Positions 1 through 9,288 of a stretch of 64,000 nt of DNA are shown piece by piece. Source of the DNA: Lachnospiraceae bacterium (GTDB taxonomy: Bacteria > Bacillota > Clostridia > Lachnospirales > Lachnospiraceae); NCBI GenBank assembly GCA_910575445.1, contig CAJTFW010000002.1:310001-374000 (forward strand). Direction: 5' to 3'. Numbering within the stretch: position 1 is the stretch's first letter; each line of letters opens with the position of its first letter. The position numbers and the translations under genes were made by a program. Under the pieces are notes generated by a model. It did no database searches, was not told the DNA's origin, and saw only the letters and a program-made list of their open reading frames with translations.

Positions 1-84
1 AAACAGCGCACCGAAGACCAGGTCCGGTTAGAACATATCAAGGATGAGTTTAACAGGATGTACCATATGCCAGATAAAAAGTAA
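1..84 (+). CDS. C-terminal end of an unidentified protein (partial)
   Basis: An open frame enters from the left edge of the window and ends in TAA at 82-84, giving 27 residues. They are strongly charged and end in MPDKK. The stop lies 19 bases before the first TerD gene, so it is probably the previous gene of the same operon. The tail is too short to assign to a family. Genes for TelA-type or XpaC-like proteins often sit here in Ter clusters, but nothing visible decides this. Confidence 0.6.
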   Translation, partial: KQRTEDQVRLEHIKDEFNRMYHMPDKK

Positions 85-103
85 GAGTAGGAGGTAGTAA
101 ATT

Positions 104-688
104 ATGCCAATCAATCTATCCAAAGGACAAAAAGTAGACTTGACGAAAGGAAATCCAGGGCTTAAAAAACTGATGGTTGGTCTTGGATGGCATGTAAAGG
201 AATTTGATTCAGGAGCAGATTTTGACCTGGATGCCGCAGTATTTATGTTAGGCGACAATGGCAAATGCCCAACTGAAAAGGAATTTATCTTTTATGGAAA
301 TCTGGCCCATCCTTCGGAGGCAGTCAAACATATGGGGGATAATCTAATCGGTGGCGACGGAAGCGGGGATGACGAACAGGTGTTTATCGACCTTAGCAAG
401 ATTCCAGCCAATATTACAAAGCTTGCGTTTACCGTAACCATCTATGACTCTGATGTAAGAGGACAGAATTTTGGCCAGGTCAGCAGCTCCTTTATTCGAA
501 TTGTCAATGAGGAAAATGGTCAGGAGATGATTCGTTATGACTTAGGAGAGGATTTCTCGATTGAGACAGCGGTCGTAGTTGGAGAACTTTATAAACATAA
601 TGGCGAGTGGAAATTCAATGCCATTGGCAGCGGATTCCAGGGTGGATTGGCTGCACTTTGCGGACACTATGGAATAGAGGTAGCATAG
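104..688 (+). CDS. terD: TerD family tellurium/stress resistance protein
   Basis: A cytoplasmic TerD-fold protein of 194 residues, the usual single-domain length. Family knowledge: TerD proteins bind calcium and belong to Ter stress systems linked to tellurite, oxidative and phage stress; the biochemical role is unresolved. The sequence has the typical start with [16 protein letters not shown], the acidic motif [11 protein letters not shown] near residue 45, the calcium-loop segment [10 protein letters not shown] near residue 90 and the C-terminal [15 protein letters not shown]. The start has AGGAGG seven to eight bases upstream. It is the first of three tandem paralogues and is followed after 9 bases by the second, so co-translation is likely. 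A promoter was not seen and probably lies left of the window. Confidence 0.95.
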   Translation: MPINLSKGQKVDLTKGNPGLKKLMVGLGWHVKEFDSGADFDLDAAVFMLGDNGKCPTEKEFIFYGNLAHPSEAVKHMGDNLIGGDGSGDDEQVFIDLSKIPANITKLAFTVTIYDSDVRGQNFGQVSSSFIRIVNEENGQEMIRYDLGEDFSIETAVVVGELYKHNGEWKFNAIGSGFQGGLAALCGHYGIEVA

Positions 689-697
689 GAGGTTAAG

Positions 698-1279
698 ATG
701 CCAGTAAATTTGCAAAAAGGACAGAAAGTAAGTCTTACCAAAGGAAATCCAGGACTTAAAAATGTAATTGTAGGTCTTGGATGGGACGTTAATCAATTTG
801 ACACAGGAGCGGATTTTGACTTGGATGCAGCAGCTTTTTTATTGTCAGACAGTGGAAAAGCAGCATCATCAGATGATTTTGTATTCTATGGAAATCTAAA
901 GCATGCTTCAGGAAGTGTACAGCATATGGGAGACAATCTAACCGGAGTCGGCGATGGCGACGACGAACAGATTCGCATTGACCTGTCATTAGTTCCAGCT
1001 AGTATCACCAAGATTGCCTTTACAGTGACCATATACGAGGCAGAAGCAAGAAGACAGAATTTTGGCCAGGTCAACAATGCCTTTATCAGAATCTATAAAG
1101 AAGATACGGGTGAGGAATTGCTTCGCTATGACCTTGGCGAAGACTTCTCTATTGAGACCGCTGCAGTCTTTGGAGAACTCTATAAACACGGCGAAGAGTG
1201 GAAATTCAACGCTATTGGCAGCGGCTTCCAAGGCGGCCTTGCAGCACTGTGCGCCAACTTTGGAGTAGAGGTAGAATAA
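698..1279 (+). CDS. terD: TerD family protein, second tandem copy
   Basis: A 193-residue TerD-fold protein closely similar to its upstream neighbour, clearly a tandem duplicate. It keeps the acidic [11 protein letters not shown] motif, the [12 protein letters not shown] calcium-loop segment and the shared C-terminal [26 protein letters not shown] lies just upstream of the ATG, and only nine bases separate it from the first copy. Family knowledge predicts calcium binding and a role in a Ter stress complex in the cytoplasm. Whether the two copies form a hetero-oligomer is an inference that the sequence cannot settle. Confidence 0.95.
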   Translation: MPVNLQKGQKVSLTKGNPGLKNVIVGLGWDVNQFDTGADFDLDAAAFLLSDSGKAASSDDFVFYGNLKHASGSVQHMGDNLTGVGDGDDEQIRIDLSLVPASITKIAFTVTIYEAEARRQNFGQVNNAFIRIYKEDTGEELLRYDLGEDFSIETAAVFGELYKHGEEWKFNAIGSGFQGGLAALCANFGVEVE

Positions 1280-1311
1280 TAACAGCAAAAACGTTAATCA
1301 GGAGTTAAAAG

Positions 1312-1899
1312 ATGTCAATTAGTTTACAAAAAGGGCAAAAAGTCAGCCTGACCAAAGATAACCAGGGACTTTCAAAAGTGATTGTAGGACTTGGATGGGA
1401 TGAGGTAAAGCGCACGAAAGGCTTATTTGCTCCCAAGCCGCAGTCGATTGACTGCGATGCTTCTGCACTTATGTTGCAGAATGGAAAATTAGTATATAAG
1501 GATGATTTAGTCTTCTATAACAATCTGCGTCACAGAACCGGTGCTGTGCAACATATGGGTGACAATCTAACCGGTGCCGGAGAAGGAGACGATGAGCAGA
1601 TTATTGTGGAACTAAGTCAGGTTCCGGCTGAGTATGATAAGGTGTTGATTGTAGTGACCATCTATCAGGCAGTGCAGAGAAAGCAACATTTTGGTATGAT
1701 TCAAAATGCCTTTATCCGTCTTGTAGATGGAAGAAATAATCAAGAGCTGTGCAGATACAATCTCACAGATAACTATGCCAATATGACCGCGATGATTTTT
1801 GGAGAAATCTACCGCTACAACGGTGAGTGGAAATTCAACCCTATCGGACAGGGCACGACAGACCCTGGTGTTGGTGAATTGGCAGGCCGCTATCTCTAA
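1312..1899 (+). CDS. Divergent TerD family protein, third tandem copy
   Basis: A 195-residue TerD-fold protein that starts like the others ([19 protein letters not shown]) but has diverged. The first acidic motif reads QSIDCDASALML instead of DFDLDAA. An insertion rich in Lys, Gly and Pro (about residues 27-40) precedes it, and the C-terminus lacks the FQGGLAALC tail. The second acidic segment, GEGDDEQI, is kept. This suggests that one calcium site is altered while the fold is retained (inference). It lies 32 bases after the second copy and 34 bases before the P-type ATPase gene, in the same direction, so it is probably in the same operon. Confidence 0.93.
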   Translation: MSISLQKGQKVSLTKDNQGLSKVIVGLGWDEVKRTKGLFAPKPQSIDCDASALMLQNGKLVYKDDLVFYNNLRHRTGAVQHMGDNLTGAGEGDDEQIIVELSQVPAEYDKVLIVVTIYQAVQRKQHFGMIQNAFIRLVDGRNNQELCRYNLTDNYANMTAMIFGEIYRYNGEWKFNPIGQGTTDPGVGELAGRYL

Positions 1900-1933
1900 T
1901 CTGGCCGCATAAAATATACGAGGAGAAATTGTG

Positions 1934-4591
1934 ATGAAATTTAATGGACTGACAGACCAGGAAGTAGAAGAGTCCCGAAAAAAATATGGCTCGAATGAGA
2001 TACCAGATTCAGAGCCAACTACATTCTGGGAGGAATTCAAAGAGACCTTTGGCGACCCGATGATTAAGATTCTTCTGGCAATCGCCGTGTTGATGATTGT
2101 AATGTTCTTCTTTGGCTATGCAGAGATCTATGAGCCACTGGGAACTATCGTTGCTGTATTAATCGTCGCGTTTGTATCGGCAAAGACTGGTGTGGCAAGT
2201 GATACCAAGTATCGGGCACTGAAAGACAGAACCAAAAAGGATACCTGTAAAGTACATCGTGGTGGCGTGGTCACTGTGATTGAAGTCGACGAAGTGGTAG
2301 TTGGAGATAAGGTGCTTCTGCAATCCGGTGATAAAATACCGGCAGACGGTATCTTAATCAGCGGCAGTTTGCGCGTTGACAACTCTGCACTCAATGGAGA
2401 AGCAGAGGAGTGCAAAAAGACGGAGGCGGACGAAAGTGTAGAGCTGCCCGATGATATTACAGGTGACACGTTTGTAGATGCCCATTCGCTGTTCCGCGGT
2501 GCAGTGGTATTTGATGGTGAGGGTGTTCTCGATGTGCGCAAAGTCGGCCTGCAGACCATGATGGGTCGGATGGCGGACGAGATGCAGGAGGATGAAGTGG
2601 ATTCTCCTCTAAAAGTAAAGCTTTCCAAATTAGCCGGACAGATATCCGTCTTTGGTTATGTGGGTGCTGTGGTCATTGCAATTCTCTATTTTGCCTATTT
2701 TATCGTATCTGCCGGAGGTATCGGTTCTTACTTTGCGATTGGTGCAGAACAGATTATCAAAGATATTGTAGAGGCAGTATCTCTTGCAATTGTAATTATT
2801 GTCTGTGCAGTTCCTGAAGGACTGCCACTGATGATTTCGCTGGTACTAATGCAAAATACCAGCAAGATGTTAGACCACAATGTATTGGTAAGAAAAGCAG
2901 AAGGTATCGAGACTGCCGGCTCTCTTAATATTTTATTTAGTGATAAGACCGGAACGATTACCAAAGGAAGCCTAGAAGTGGTAGAATTCTTTACCGCAGA
3001 TGGCAAAGTGTTAGAGATTCCAAAACTTACCGAGCATAAAGAAGTAAAAGAACTCTTAGACCTTGCCATCGGCAAGAATACCCAGTCGATGTTCGATGCA
3101 GAACACAGGGTAATTGGCGGCAACGCAACAGACCAGGCTTTGATGAAATTTATTGGAGAACCTGTATTTCGTTCTCTAGAAGGCTCGAAAGAGTATCAGG
3201 TATCAGCTTCTCAGGGCTTTAATTCCATGAATAAATTTAGCCAGGCCAGAATTGACAAGGTCGGCAAGACTTTCTATAAAGGTGCGCCAGAGCGTCTGCT
3301 GGCAAAAGCAACACGTTATCTGGATGCATCTGGTCAAGTGCAGACACTTGACAAAGAAGTGCTTAATCAGAAGATTGATGCACTGGCAGAAAAAGCAATG
3401 CGTGTGCTTGCCTTTGGCTATTCTGAGAAAGCACTGACAGAGAATACCATCCATGATGACCTGGTGCTTATCGGTCTTGTGGCTATCCGTGACGATGTAC
3501 GCCCTGAAGCTAGAGATTCGATTGCCGAAGTACAAAAGGCTGGTATTCAGGTAGTAATGATTACCGGAGACCGCCTAGAGACCGCAGTGGCGATAGCAAA
3601 AGACGCGGGACTCTTAAAGAACGACAAAGACAGAGCACTTACTTCCGCAGAGTTAAACGCAATGTCTGATGAGGAAGTCAAGAAGCTTATCCCATCGATT
3701 CGCGTGATTGCACGTGCGCTTCCTACGGATAAGTCCCGTATGGTTCGTCTGTGTCAGGAGATGAATCTGGTGGTTGGTATGACAGGAGATGGCGTCAACG
3801 ATTCTCCTGCTCTAAAGAGAGCAGATGTCGGTTTTGCGATGGGCAGCGGTACAGAAGCAGCCAAAGAAGCCGGAGAGATTGTTATCTTAGATGACAACTT
3901 TAAGTCTATCAAAGATGCTATCTGGTATGGCAGAACCATTTACCATAATATTTTAAAATTCTGTAAATTCCAGTTAGTTATCAATGTGGCAGCAGTGGTA
4001 GTCAGTGCCATCGCTCCGTTCTTTGGTGTGGAAGAACCTCTAAAGGTTACCCATCTGTTGTTTGTCAACCTTGTAATGGATGGCCTTGGTGCGATTATGC
4101 TTGGCAATGAGCCAGCACTCGAAGAATATATGAATGAGAAGCCAAGAAGAAGAGACGAGAGCATTGTCAGCAAGAAGATGATGATACAGATTGTGATTAT
4201 GGGTCTGTGGCTTACGATTTTAAGCTTTGCGTTCTTAAAACTTCCGTTCTTTGCAAGCTTCTTTGACAACGAAGAACAACATCTGACCGCATACTTTGTA
4301 CTGTTTATTGTAAGTGCCCTGTTTAATGGCTTTAATGTCAGAGACGATGGCTTTGGTATCTTCCGCGGGCTAAATGAAAATACCGGATTTTTAAAGGTAT
4401 TTTTCCTGATTATTCTGGTGCAGGCTTTGATTGTCAATGCGGCATTGATTCCTCTGATGGTCTTTACCTGGATTGGAAATATGTTCAGTTGTGTACCGTT
4501 TGGCATCCAGGGATGGGGAATCGCGGTGCTGTTAGCCGTGACCATGATACCAGTGGACCTTATCAGAAAATGTTTTTCGGGCAGACAGTAA
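1934..4591 (+). CDS. Calcium-type cation-translocating P-type ATPase (P2 family)
   Basis: An 885-residue integral membrane cation pump that most resembles PMCA/SERCA-like Ca2+ ATPases. In order it shows an N-terminal cation ATPase domain, two membrane helices (about residues 45-90), an actuator domain with NGEAEECKK replacing the common TGES, the membrane helix with VPEGLP near residue 295, phosphorylation motif DKTGT (Asp near 337), nucleotide domain with KGAPE, hinge TGDGVNDSPAL and C-terminal helices. The PEGLP motif argues for Ca2+ or Mn2+ rather than heavy metals. A GTG at 1931 directly precedes the chosen ATG; AGGAG at 1921-1925 is eight bases from the ATG. Placement next to calcium-binding TerD proteins suggests a shared calcium role (inference). 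Confidence 0.93.
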   Translation: MKFNGLTDQEVEESRKKYGSNEIPDSEPTTFWEEFKETFGDPMIKILLAIAVLMIVMFFFGYAEIYEPLGTIVAVLIVAFVSAKTGVASDTKYRALKDRTKKDTCKVHRGGVVTVIEVDEVVVGDKVLLQSGDKIPADGILISGSLRVDNSALNGEAEECKKTEADESVELPDDITGDTFVDAHSLFRGAVVFDGEGVLDVRKVGLQTMMGRMADEMQEDEVDSPLKVKLSKLAGQISVFGYVGAVVIAILYFAYFIVSAGGIGSYFAIGAEQIIKDIVEAVSLAIVIIVCAVPEGLPLMISLVLMQNTSKMLDHNVLVRKAEGIETAGSLNILFSDKTGTITKGSLEVVEFFTADGKVLEIPKLTEHKEVKELLDLAIGKNTQSMFDAEHRVIGGNATDQALMKFIGEPVFRSLEGSKEYQVSASQGFNSMNKFSQARIDKVGKTFYKGAPERLLAKATRYLDASGQVQTLDKEVLNQKIDALAEKAMRVLAFGYSEKALTENTIHDDLVLIGLVAIRDDVRPEARDSIAEVQKAGIQVVMITGDRLETAVAIAKDAGLLKNDKDRALTSAELNAMSDEEVKKLIPSIRVIARALPTDKSRMVRLCQEMNLVVGMTGDGVNDSPALKRADVGFAMGSGTEAAKEAGEIVILDDNFKSIKDAIWYGRTIYHNILKFCKFQLVINVAAVVVSAIAPFFGVEEPLKVTHLLFVNLVMDGLGAIMLGNEPALEEYMNEKPRRRDESIVSKKMMIQIVIMGLWLTILSFAFLKLPFFASFFDNEEQHLTAYFVLFIVSALFNGFNVRDDGFGIFRGLNENTGFLKVFFLIILVQALIVNAALIPLMVFTWIGNMFSCVPFGIQGWGIAVLLAVTMIPVDLIRKCFSGRQ

Positions 4592-4600
4592 GACAAAAAG

Positions 4601-5386
4601 ATGATATATTTTTATTCAGACCTTGATAATACACTGATTTACTCTTATCGGCACAAGATTGGCGGGGAGAAAATATGTGTGGAAATCTATGATAACAGAG
4701 AGGTCTCTTATATGACCAGAAGGTCTTTGGCACTGCTTAGGCAGGTCAAAGACCAGGCGGTCTTTATCCCAACCACGACCCGCACAGAAGAACAATATCA
4801 CCGGATTTGTCTGGGGGTTGGCAATATCGAGTATGCCTTGGTATGCAATGGAGGTGTACTTCTGTGCAGTGGTCAGGAGGATAAGACATGGTATCAGGAG
4901 TCCTTAAAACAAATAGAAGGCTGTCAGGAGGAATTAGAGAAAGCAGCATATAAGCTGACGGCTGACACTGACCGGATATTAGAAGTGAGAAATATCCGCA
5001 ATTTATTTTTATTTACCAAAAGCGCAGAGCCTTCCCGTTCTGTGGAGAGGCTTAAAAAAATTCTGGATTTATCTGTGATAGATGTATTCTGTAATGGTTC
5101 CAAAGTCTATGTACTTCCTAGACAATTAAATAAAGGATTAGCACTTCGGCGCCTGACACAAAGGCTTGGAGGGGGAGCTACGATAGCAGCAGGAGACAGC
5201 ATCTTTGATATTCCCATGCTAAACGCCGCAGACCTTGCACTGGCGCCAATAGATTTGACAGAAGAAAAAGATTGCAAAAAGCATGTAATTGGGATAGAGA
5301 AAGCAGACGTCTTTTCGGATGCAATGCTTGTGAAAATTTTAACATATTGTAAAAAAGATAGAGAGAGGGGTTACTATGGGGGATGA
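4601..5386 (+). CDS. HAD-superfamily phosphatase, sucrose-phosphatase/Cof-like
   Basis: A 261-residue soluble haloacid dehalogenase phosphatase. Motif I is DLDNTLIYSY at residues 8-17, with the nucleophile and acid/base aspartates. A Lys in the LNKGLAL segment fits motif III, and GDSIFDIPML is motif IV with the metal-binding acids. A C2-type cap lies between them. The substrate cannot be read from the sequence. HAD phosphatases are recurrent partners of TerD genes in Ter systems (family knowledge). The gene starts nine bases after the ATPase without a strong ribosome binding site and overlaps the next gene by 11 bases, so translational coupling is likely. Confidence 0.88.
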   Translation: MIYFYSDLDNTLIYSYRHKIGGEKICVEIYDNREVSYMTRRSLALLRQVKDQAVFIPTTTRTEEQYHRICLGVGNIEYALVCNGGVLLCSGQEDKTWYQESLKQIEGCQEELEKAAYKLTADTDRILEVRNIRNLFLFTKSAEPSRSVERLKKILDLSVIDVFCNGSKVYVLPRQLNKGLALRRLTQRLGGGATIAAGDSIFDIPMLNAADLALAPIDLTEEKDCKKHVIGIEKADVFSDAMLVKILTYCKKDRERGYYGG

Positions 5387-7475
5387 AAGTTTTTTAAGTC
5401 CTATGAGAAGTATTCATATGGTTCCCATGGATACGATTGCGGGGTTTGAAGTAAGACCTGGGATGTATGAGCTAAATGGAGCAATCGCAATTCCGGTGGG
5501 TGTTAATTTTACGGTTCACTCGTGTGGTGCAACTTCCTGTGAATTATTATTGTTTCATCGGGAGGAAGACGAACCATATGCAGTGTTGCCATTTCCAGAA
5601 CATTACCGGGTGGGAAAAGTCTATTCGATGATTGTATTTGGCCTGAATATTGGTGATTTTGAGTATGCATATCGGTTGGATGGGCCATATGATGTCTCGA
5701 AAGGGCTGCTATTTAATAAAAATAATATTTTGCTTGATATCTATGCAAAGGCTGTGACCGGACAGAGCCAGTGGGGGCGGCCAAAGAAAGAAGGAACCTT
5801 TTATAAGGCCCGCGTTGTCAAAGATGACTTTGACTGGGGCAGAAATCGGAATCCTCTGATACCGATGGAGGATTTGATTATCTATGAGCTGCATGTCAGA
5901 GGGTTTACCAGACATGATTCTTCTGGTGTCGAGTATCCGGGTACGTTTGCAGGCCTAAAAGAGAAGATACCATATCTCAAAGAACTAGGTATCAATGCCG
6001 TAGAGCTGATGCCCATCTTTGAATTTGACGAGGTAAAAGACAGCCGGATAGTGGATGGTAAACAAGTCGTAGATTACTGGGGCTACAATGCGGTCAGTTT
6101 CTTTGCGCCCAATACAAGTTATGCGGGCAAGCAGGAATATAACAGAGAAGGAACAGAACTTAAGGAATTAATCAAGGCGTTAAATGAAAATGGAATTGAA
6201 TGTTTTCTGGATGTAGTCTTTAACCATACGGCAGAAGGCGACAATATGGGGCCTTGTTTTTCCTTTAAAGGTTTTGACAACAATATCTACTATATGCTGA
6301 CTCCTGATGGACACTATTATAATTTCAGTGGTTGTGGCAATACGTTGAACTGTAATCATCCGATTGTCCGCCAGTTGATTTTGGAATGTCTTCGTTACTG
6401 GACAACCGCATATCATGTGGATGGTTTTCGCTTTGACCTGGCAAGTATCCTTGGAAGAAATGAAGATGGTACGCCAATGAGTACTCCACCGCTTTTGCAG
6501 AGTTTGGCTGCCGACCCTATCCTTGGGGATGTAAAACTTATCGCTGAAGCATGGGATGCCGGCGGACTTTACCAAGTAGGAAGCTTTCCTGCCTGGAACC
6601 GTTGGGTAGAGTGGAATGGCAGATACAGAGACGATATACGCGATTTCCTCAAAGGGGACTATGGCATGGCACACACTGCCGGACAGCGGATTACCGGGTC
6701 TTTAGATATGTATCCGCCTGAACATCGCGGCTACAACGCTTCTGTTAATTTCTTAAATTGTCATGACGGCTTTACGCTGTGGGATATGTATTCCTACAAT
6801 ATGAAGCACAATCTGGCCAATGGATGGAATAACACAGATGGCAGTGACGACAATCGAAGCTGGAATTGTGGTATAGAGGGAGAGACTGACAATATAGAGG
6901 TACTTTCGCTTCGCAGAAAGCTTGCTAAAAATGCAGTGACGGTACTGATGCTAAGCCGTGGGACGCCAATGTTTTTAGCTGGTGATGAATTCTTAAATTC
7001 ACAATATGGAAATAACAATGCCTATTGCCAGGACAATGAGATTTCATGGCTTAACTGGGAACTTCTTCAGAAGAACAAAGAGCATTTTGAATATATGAAA
7101 AATGTGATTCGGATTCGCAGAGAGCATGACGTAGTGCGTAAATTTGCCGGAAACTGTTCGATGGGATTGCCAGAGTGGCAGGTGATACCTCCAAAGGATA
7201 ACAGTAAGGTTTTGTGTGTGATCTACGCGGGACGAAATCCTGAGAATACTTATGACGATGTTGTGTGTCTGGCAGTTAATGTATATTGGGAAGAACAGAT
7301 GTTCTGCATTCCGGGACTGTCACAGCATATGTGCTGGTGTGTGGAAGCGGATTCTTCAGGATGGTATCTAAAGAGCGGAATACCAGAAGAAAGTGGAGCT
7401 GTAATAATAGAAAATTATCGGGAAGTACGAATGGATGCAAGGTCTGTGCTTGTTCTTACTGCTAAGATACGATAG
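5376..7475 (+). CDS. glgX: Glycogen debranching enzyme, GlgX/isoamylase type
   Basis: A 699-residue GH13 alpha-1,6-glucosidase that removes branches from glycogen or limit dextrins. It has an N-terminal CBM48/E-set domain (about residues 15-110), then the amylase barrel with the four conserved regions: DVVFNHTAEG near residue 278, GFRFDLASI near 350 (nucleophile Asp), EAWD near 390 (acid Glu) and FLNCHDG near 460. The length is normal for GlgX. Its ATG lies inside the end of the HAD phosphatase gene and is preceded by GAGAGGGG. No other glycogen gene is nearby. Its link to the Ter cluster is one of expression context and its meaning is unknown. A terminator hairpin follows. Confidence 0.93.
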   Translation: MGDESFLSPMRSIHMVPMDTIAGFEVRPGMYELNGAIAIPVGVNFTVHSCGATSCELLLFHREEDEPYAVLPFPEHYRVGKVYSMIVFGLNIGDFEYAYRLDGPYDVSKGLLFNKNNILLDIYAKAVTGQSQWGRPKKEGTFYKARVVKDDFDWGRNRNPLIPMEDLIIYELHVRGFTRHDSSGVEYPGTFAGLKEKIPYLKELGINAVELMPIFEFDEVKDSRIVDGKQVVDYWGYNAVSFFAPNTSYAGKQEYNREGTELKELIKALNENGIECFLDVVFNHTAEGDNMGPCFSFKGFDNNIYYMLTPDGHYYNFSGCGNTLNCNHPIVRQLILECLRYWTTAYHVDGFRFDLASILGRNEDGTPMSTPPLLQSLAADPILGDVKLIAEAWDAGGLYQVGSFPAWNRWVEWNGRYRDDIRDFLKGDYGMAHTAGQRITGSLDMYPPEHRGYNASVNFLNCHDGFTLWDMYSYNMKHNLANGWNNTDGSDDNRSWNCGIEGETDNIEVLSLRRKLAKNAVTVLMLSRGTPMFLAGDEFLNSQYGNNNAYCQDNEISWLNWELLQKNKEHFEYMKNVIRIRREHDVVRKFAGNCSMGLPEWQVIPPKDNSKVLCVIYAGRNPENTYDDVVCLAVNVYWEEQMFCIPGLSQHMCWCVEADSSGWYLKSGIPEESGAVIIENYREVRMDARSVLVLTAKIR

Positions 7476-7491
7476 AGAAAAGTGAGATAAC

Positions 7492-7518
7492 AGGGGAAAC
7501 ATGGTTTCCCCTATTTGA
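7492..7518 (+). terminator. Rho-independent terminator after glgX
   Basis: AGGGGAAAC (7492-7500) pairs perfectly with GTTTCCCCT (7504-7512) across a three-base loop. The following ATTTGATTTT is moderately T-rich. It closes the Ter/glgX transcription unit just before the prfC promoter. Confidence 0.75.
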
Positions 7519-7531
7519 TTTTATCCCCTCC

Positions 7532-7560
7532 TTGACAGGAAATGGGGGGTGACATATACT
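7532..7560 (+). promoter_or_regulatory. Sigma-A type promoter of prfC
   Basis: TTGACA at 7532-7537 is followed by a 17-base spacer and TATACT at 7555-7560. Transcription would start near 7567. That would leave almost no leader for an ATG at 7571, which favours the GTG start at 7598. Confidence 0.85.
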
Positions 7561-7597
7561 GGGAAGAAGTATGAAAAGACAGCAGGAGGAAAATATC

Positions 7598-9178
7598 GTG
7601 GCGGATATTAAAAAGGAGATAGAGAAAAGAAGAACATTTGCGATTATTTCGCATCCTGATGCAGGAAAGACGACGCTTACAGAGAAGTTTTTGTTGTATG
7701 GCGGGGCGATTAATCTGGCGGGTTCTGTAAAAGGGAAAGCTACTGCCAGACATGCGGTATCGGACTGGATGGAGATTGAGAAAGAGAGAGGAATCTCTGT
7801 GACTTCTTCTGTACTTCAGTTCCACTATCAGAATTATTGTATCAATATTTTGGATACACCAGGGCATCAGGACTTTTCGGAGGATACATACCGGACACTG
7901 ATGGCAGCAGATTCAGCGGTGATGGTGATTGACGGCTCTAAAGGCGTAGAGGCGCAGACAAGAAAGCTGTTTAAGGTCTGTGTAATGCGTCATATTCCGA
8001 TATTTACTTTTATTAATAAGATGGACAGAGATGCGATGGATACCTTTGAGCTTCTTGATGATATTGAGAAAGAGCTTGGGATTGCGACTTGTCCGATAAA
8101 CTGGCCAATTGGCTCTGGAAAAGAATTTAAGGGAGTCTATGACCGCACAAGTGAGAAGATACATGTGTTCTCGGATACGGAGAAGGGAACAAAAGAGGGA
8201 GCGGATCTGGAGCTTTCAGTGGATGAGACAGAAGGTGTTCTTTTAGAAGGACAGAAGGACAAGCTTTTGGAGGAGATTGAGCTTTTGGATGGAGCAAGTG
8301 CAGAATTTGACCAGGAGCTTGTGGATAAAGGAGAGCTTTCGCCAGTATTTTTTGGGTCGGCACTTACGAATTTTGGAGTGGAGATTTTCTTAAGATATTT
8401 TTTGAAGATGACGACTTCTCCGCTGCCGCGTAAGGCGGATGTGGGGCTTATAGAGCCTATGAAAGAAGGATTTTCGGGATTTATCTTTAAAATACAGGCA
8501 AATATGAATAAAGCCCATAGAGACCGTATTGCATTTATGAGAATCTGTTCCGGGAAATTTGAAGCGGGGATGGAAGTGCTGCATGTACAGCCAGGAAAGA
8601 AGATTCGACTGTCTCAGCCGCAGCAGATGATGGCGCAGGACAGAAAGATGGTGGAGGAGGCGTATGCAGGGGATATTATCGGATTGTTTGATCCGGGGAT
8701 TTTCTCGATTGGAGATACGGTTTGTATGCCAGGAAAGCGGATACAATATGAAGGGATTCCTACCTTTGCACCAGAACATTTTGCAAGAGTCCGCCAGATG
8801 GATACGATGAAGCGCAAGCAGTTTGTCAAAGGAATTGAGCAGATTGCACAAGAAGGCGCAATTCAGATATTTCAGGAGTACCATACAGGAATGGAAGAGA
8901 TTATTGTTGGGGTTGTGGGTGTTCTGCAATTTGATGTGCTGAAATATCGGCTGAATCATGAGTACAATGTGGAGATTCGGCTGGAAAATCTGCCATATGA
9001 GCATATTCGCTGGATTGAGAATGAAGAGATTGATATGGATAAGATTAGTGGAACTTCGGATATGAAGAAGATTCAGGATTTAAAAGGAAGACCGCTGCTT
9101 CTATGGGTGAACAGCTGGAGCATTGGGATGACACTAGAGCGAAATGAAGGGCTTAAGCTAAGTGAATTTGGGCGGTAA
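7598..9178 (+). CDS. prfC: Peptide chain release factor 3 (RF3)
   Basis: A 526-residue translational GTPase that recycles RF1/RF2 from the ribosome. The G1 motif HPDAGKTT, switch II DTPGHQDFS and G4 NKMDR are visible in the N-terminal third, followed by the RF3-specific beta-barrel and C-terminal domains. An in-frame ATG exists at 7571, but the GTG at 7598 has a perfect AGGAGG eight bases upstream. It gives the family-typical start ADIKKEIEKRRTFAIISHPD, and the promoter places transcription start next to the ATG. The gene stands alone between a terminator upstream and the asp23 promoter region downstream. Confidence 0.95.
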   Translation: MADIKKEIEKRRTFAIISHPDAGKTTLTEKFLLYGGAINLAGSVKGKATARHAVSDWMEIEKERGISVTSSVLQFHYQNYCINILDTPGHQDFSEDTYRTLMAADSAVMVIDGSKGVEAQTRKLFKVCVMRHIPIFTFINKMDRDAMDTFELLDDIEKELGIATCPINWPIGSGKEFKGVYDRTSEKIHVFSDTEKGTKEGADLELSVDETEGVLLEGQKDKLLEEIELLDGASAEFDQELVDKGELSPVFFGSALTNFGVEIFLRYFLKMTTSPLPRKADVGLIEPMKEGFSGFIFKIQANMNKAHRDRIAFMRICSGKFEAGMEVLHVQPGKKIRLSQPQQMMAQDRKMVEEAYAGDIIGLFDPGIFSIGDTVCMPGKRIQYEGIPTFAPEHFARVRQMDTMKRKQFVKGIEQIAQEGAIQIFQEYHTGMEEIIVGVVGVLQFDVLKYRLNHEYNVEIRLENLPYEHIRWIENEEIDMDKISGTSDMKKIQDLKGRPLLLWVNSWSIGMTLERNEGLKLSEFGR

Positions 9179-9186
9179 ATTTACCC

Positions 9187-9215
9187 TTTTCAAAGTGGGG
9201 AAGGTTTGTTATACT
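9187..9215 (+). promoter_or_regulatory. Possible promoter of the asp23-like gene
   Basis: TTTTCA at 9187-9192, a 17-base spacer and TATACT at 9210-9215 form a moderate sigma-A promoter about 75 bases before the coding start. The -35 box matches only four of six positions. Confidence 0.5.
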
Positions 9216-9288
9216 AAGGTGAGATGATGAGGGACTGTGGCAGGGCTTTCATAAAGAGTAGATTGATAGATTAGGAGGAATGATTGGG

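Noticed and set aside
9160-9190. GGTAAATTTACC palindrome at the prfC stop as a terminator
   Set aside because: The palindrome has no loop and the T run is short, so a stable hairpin is unlikely.
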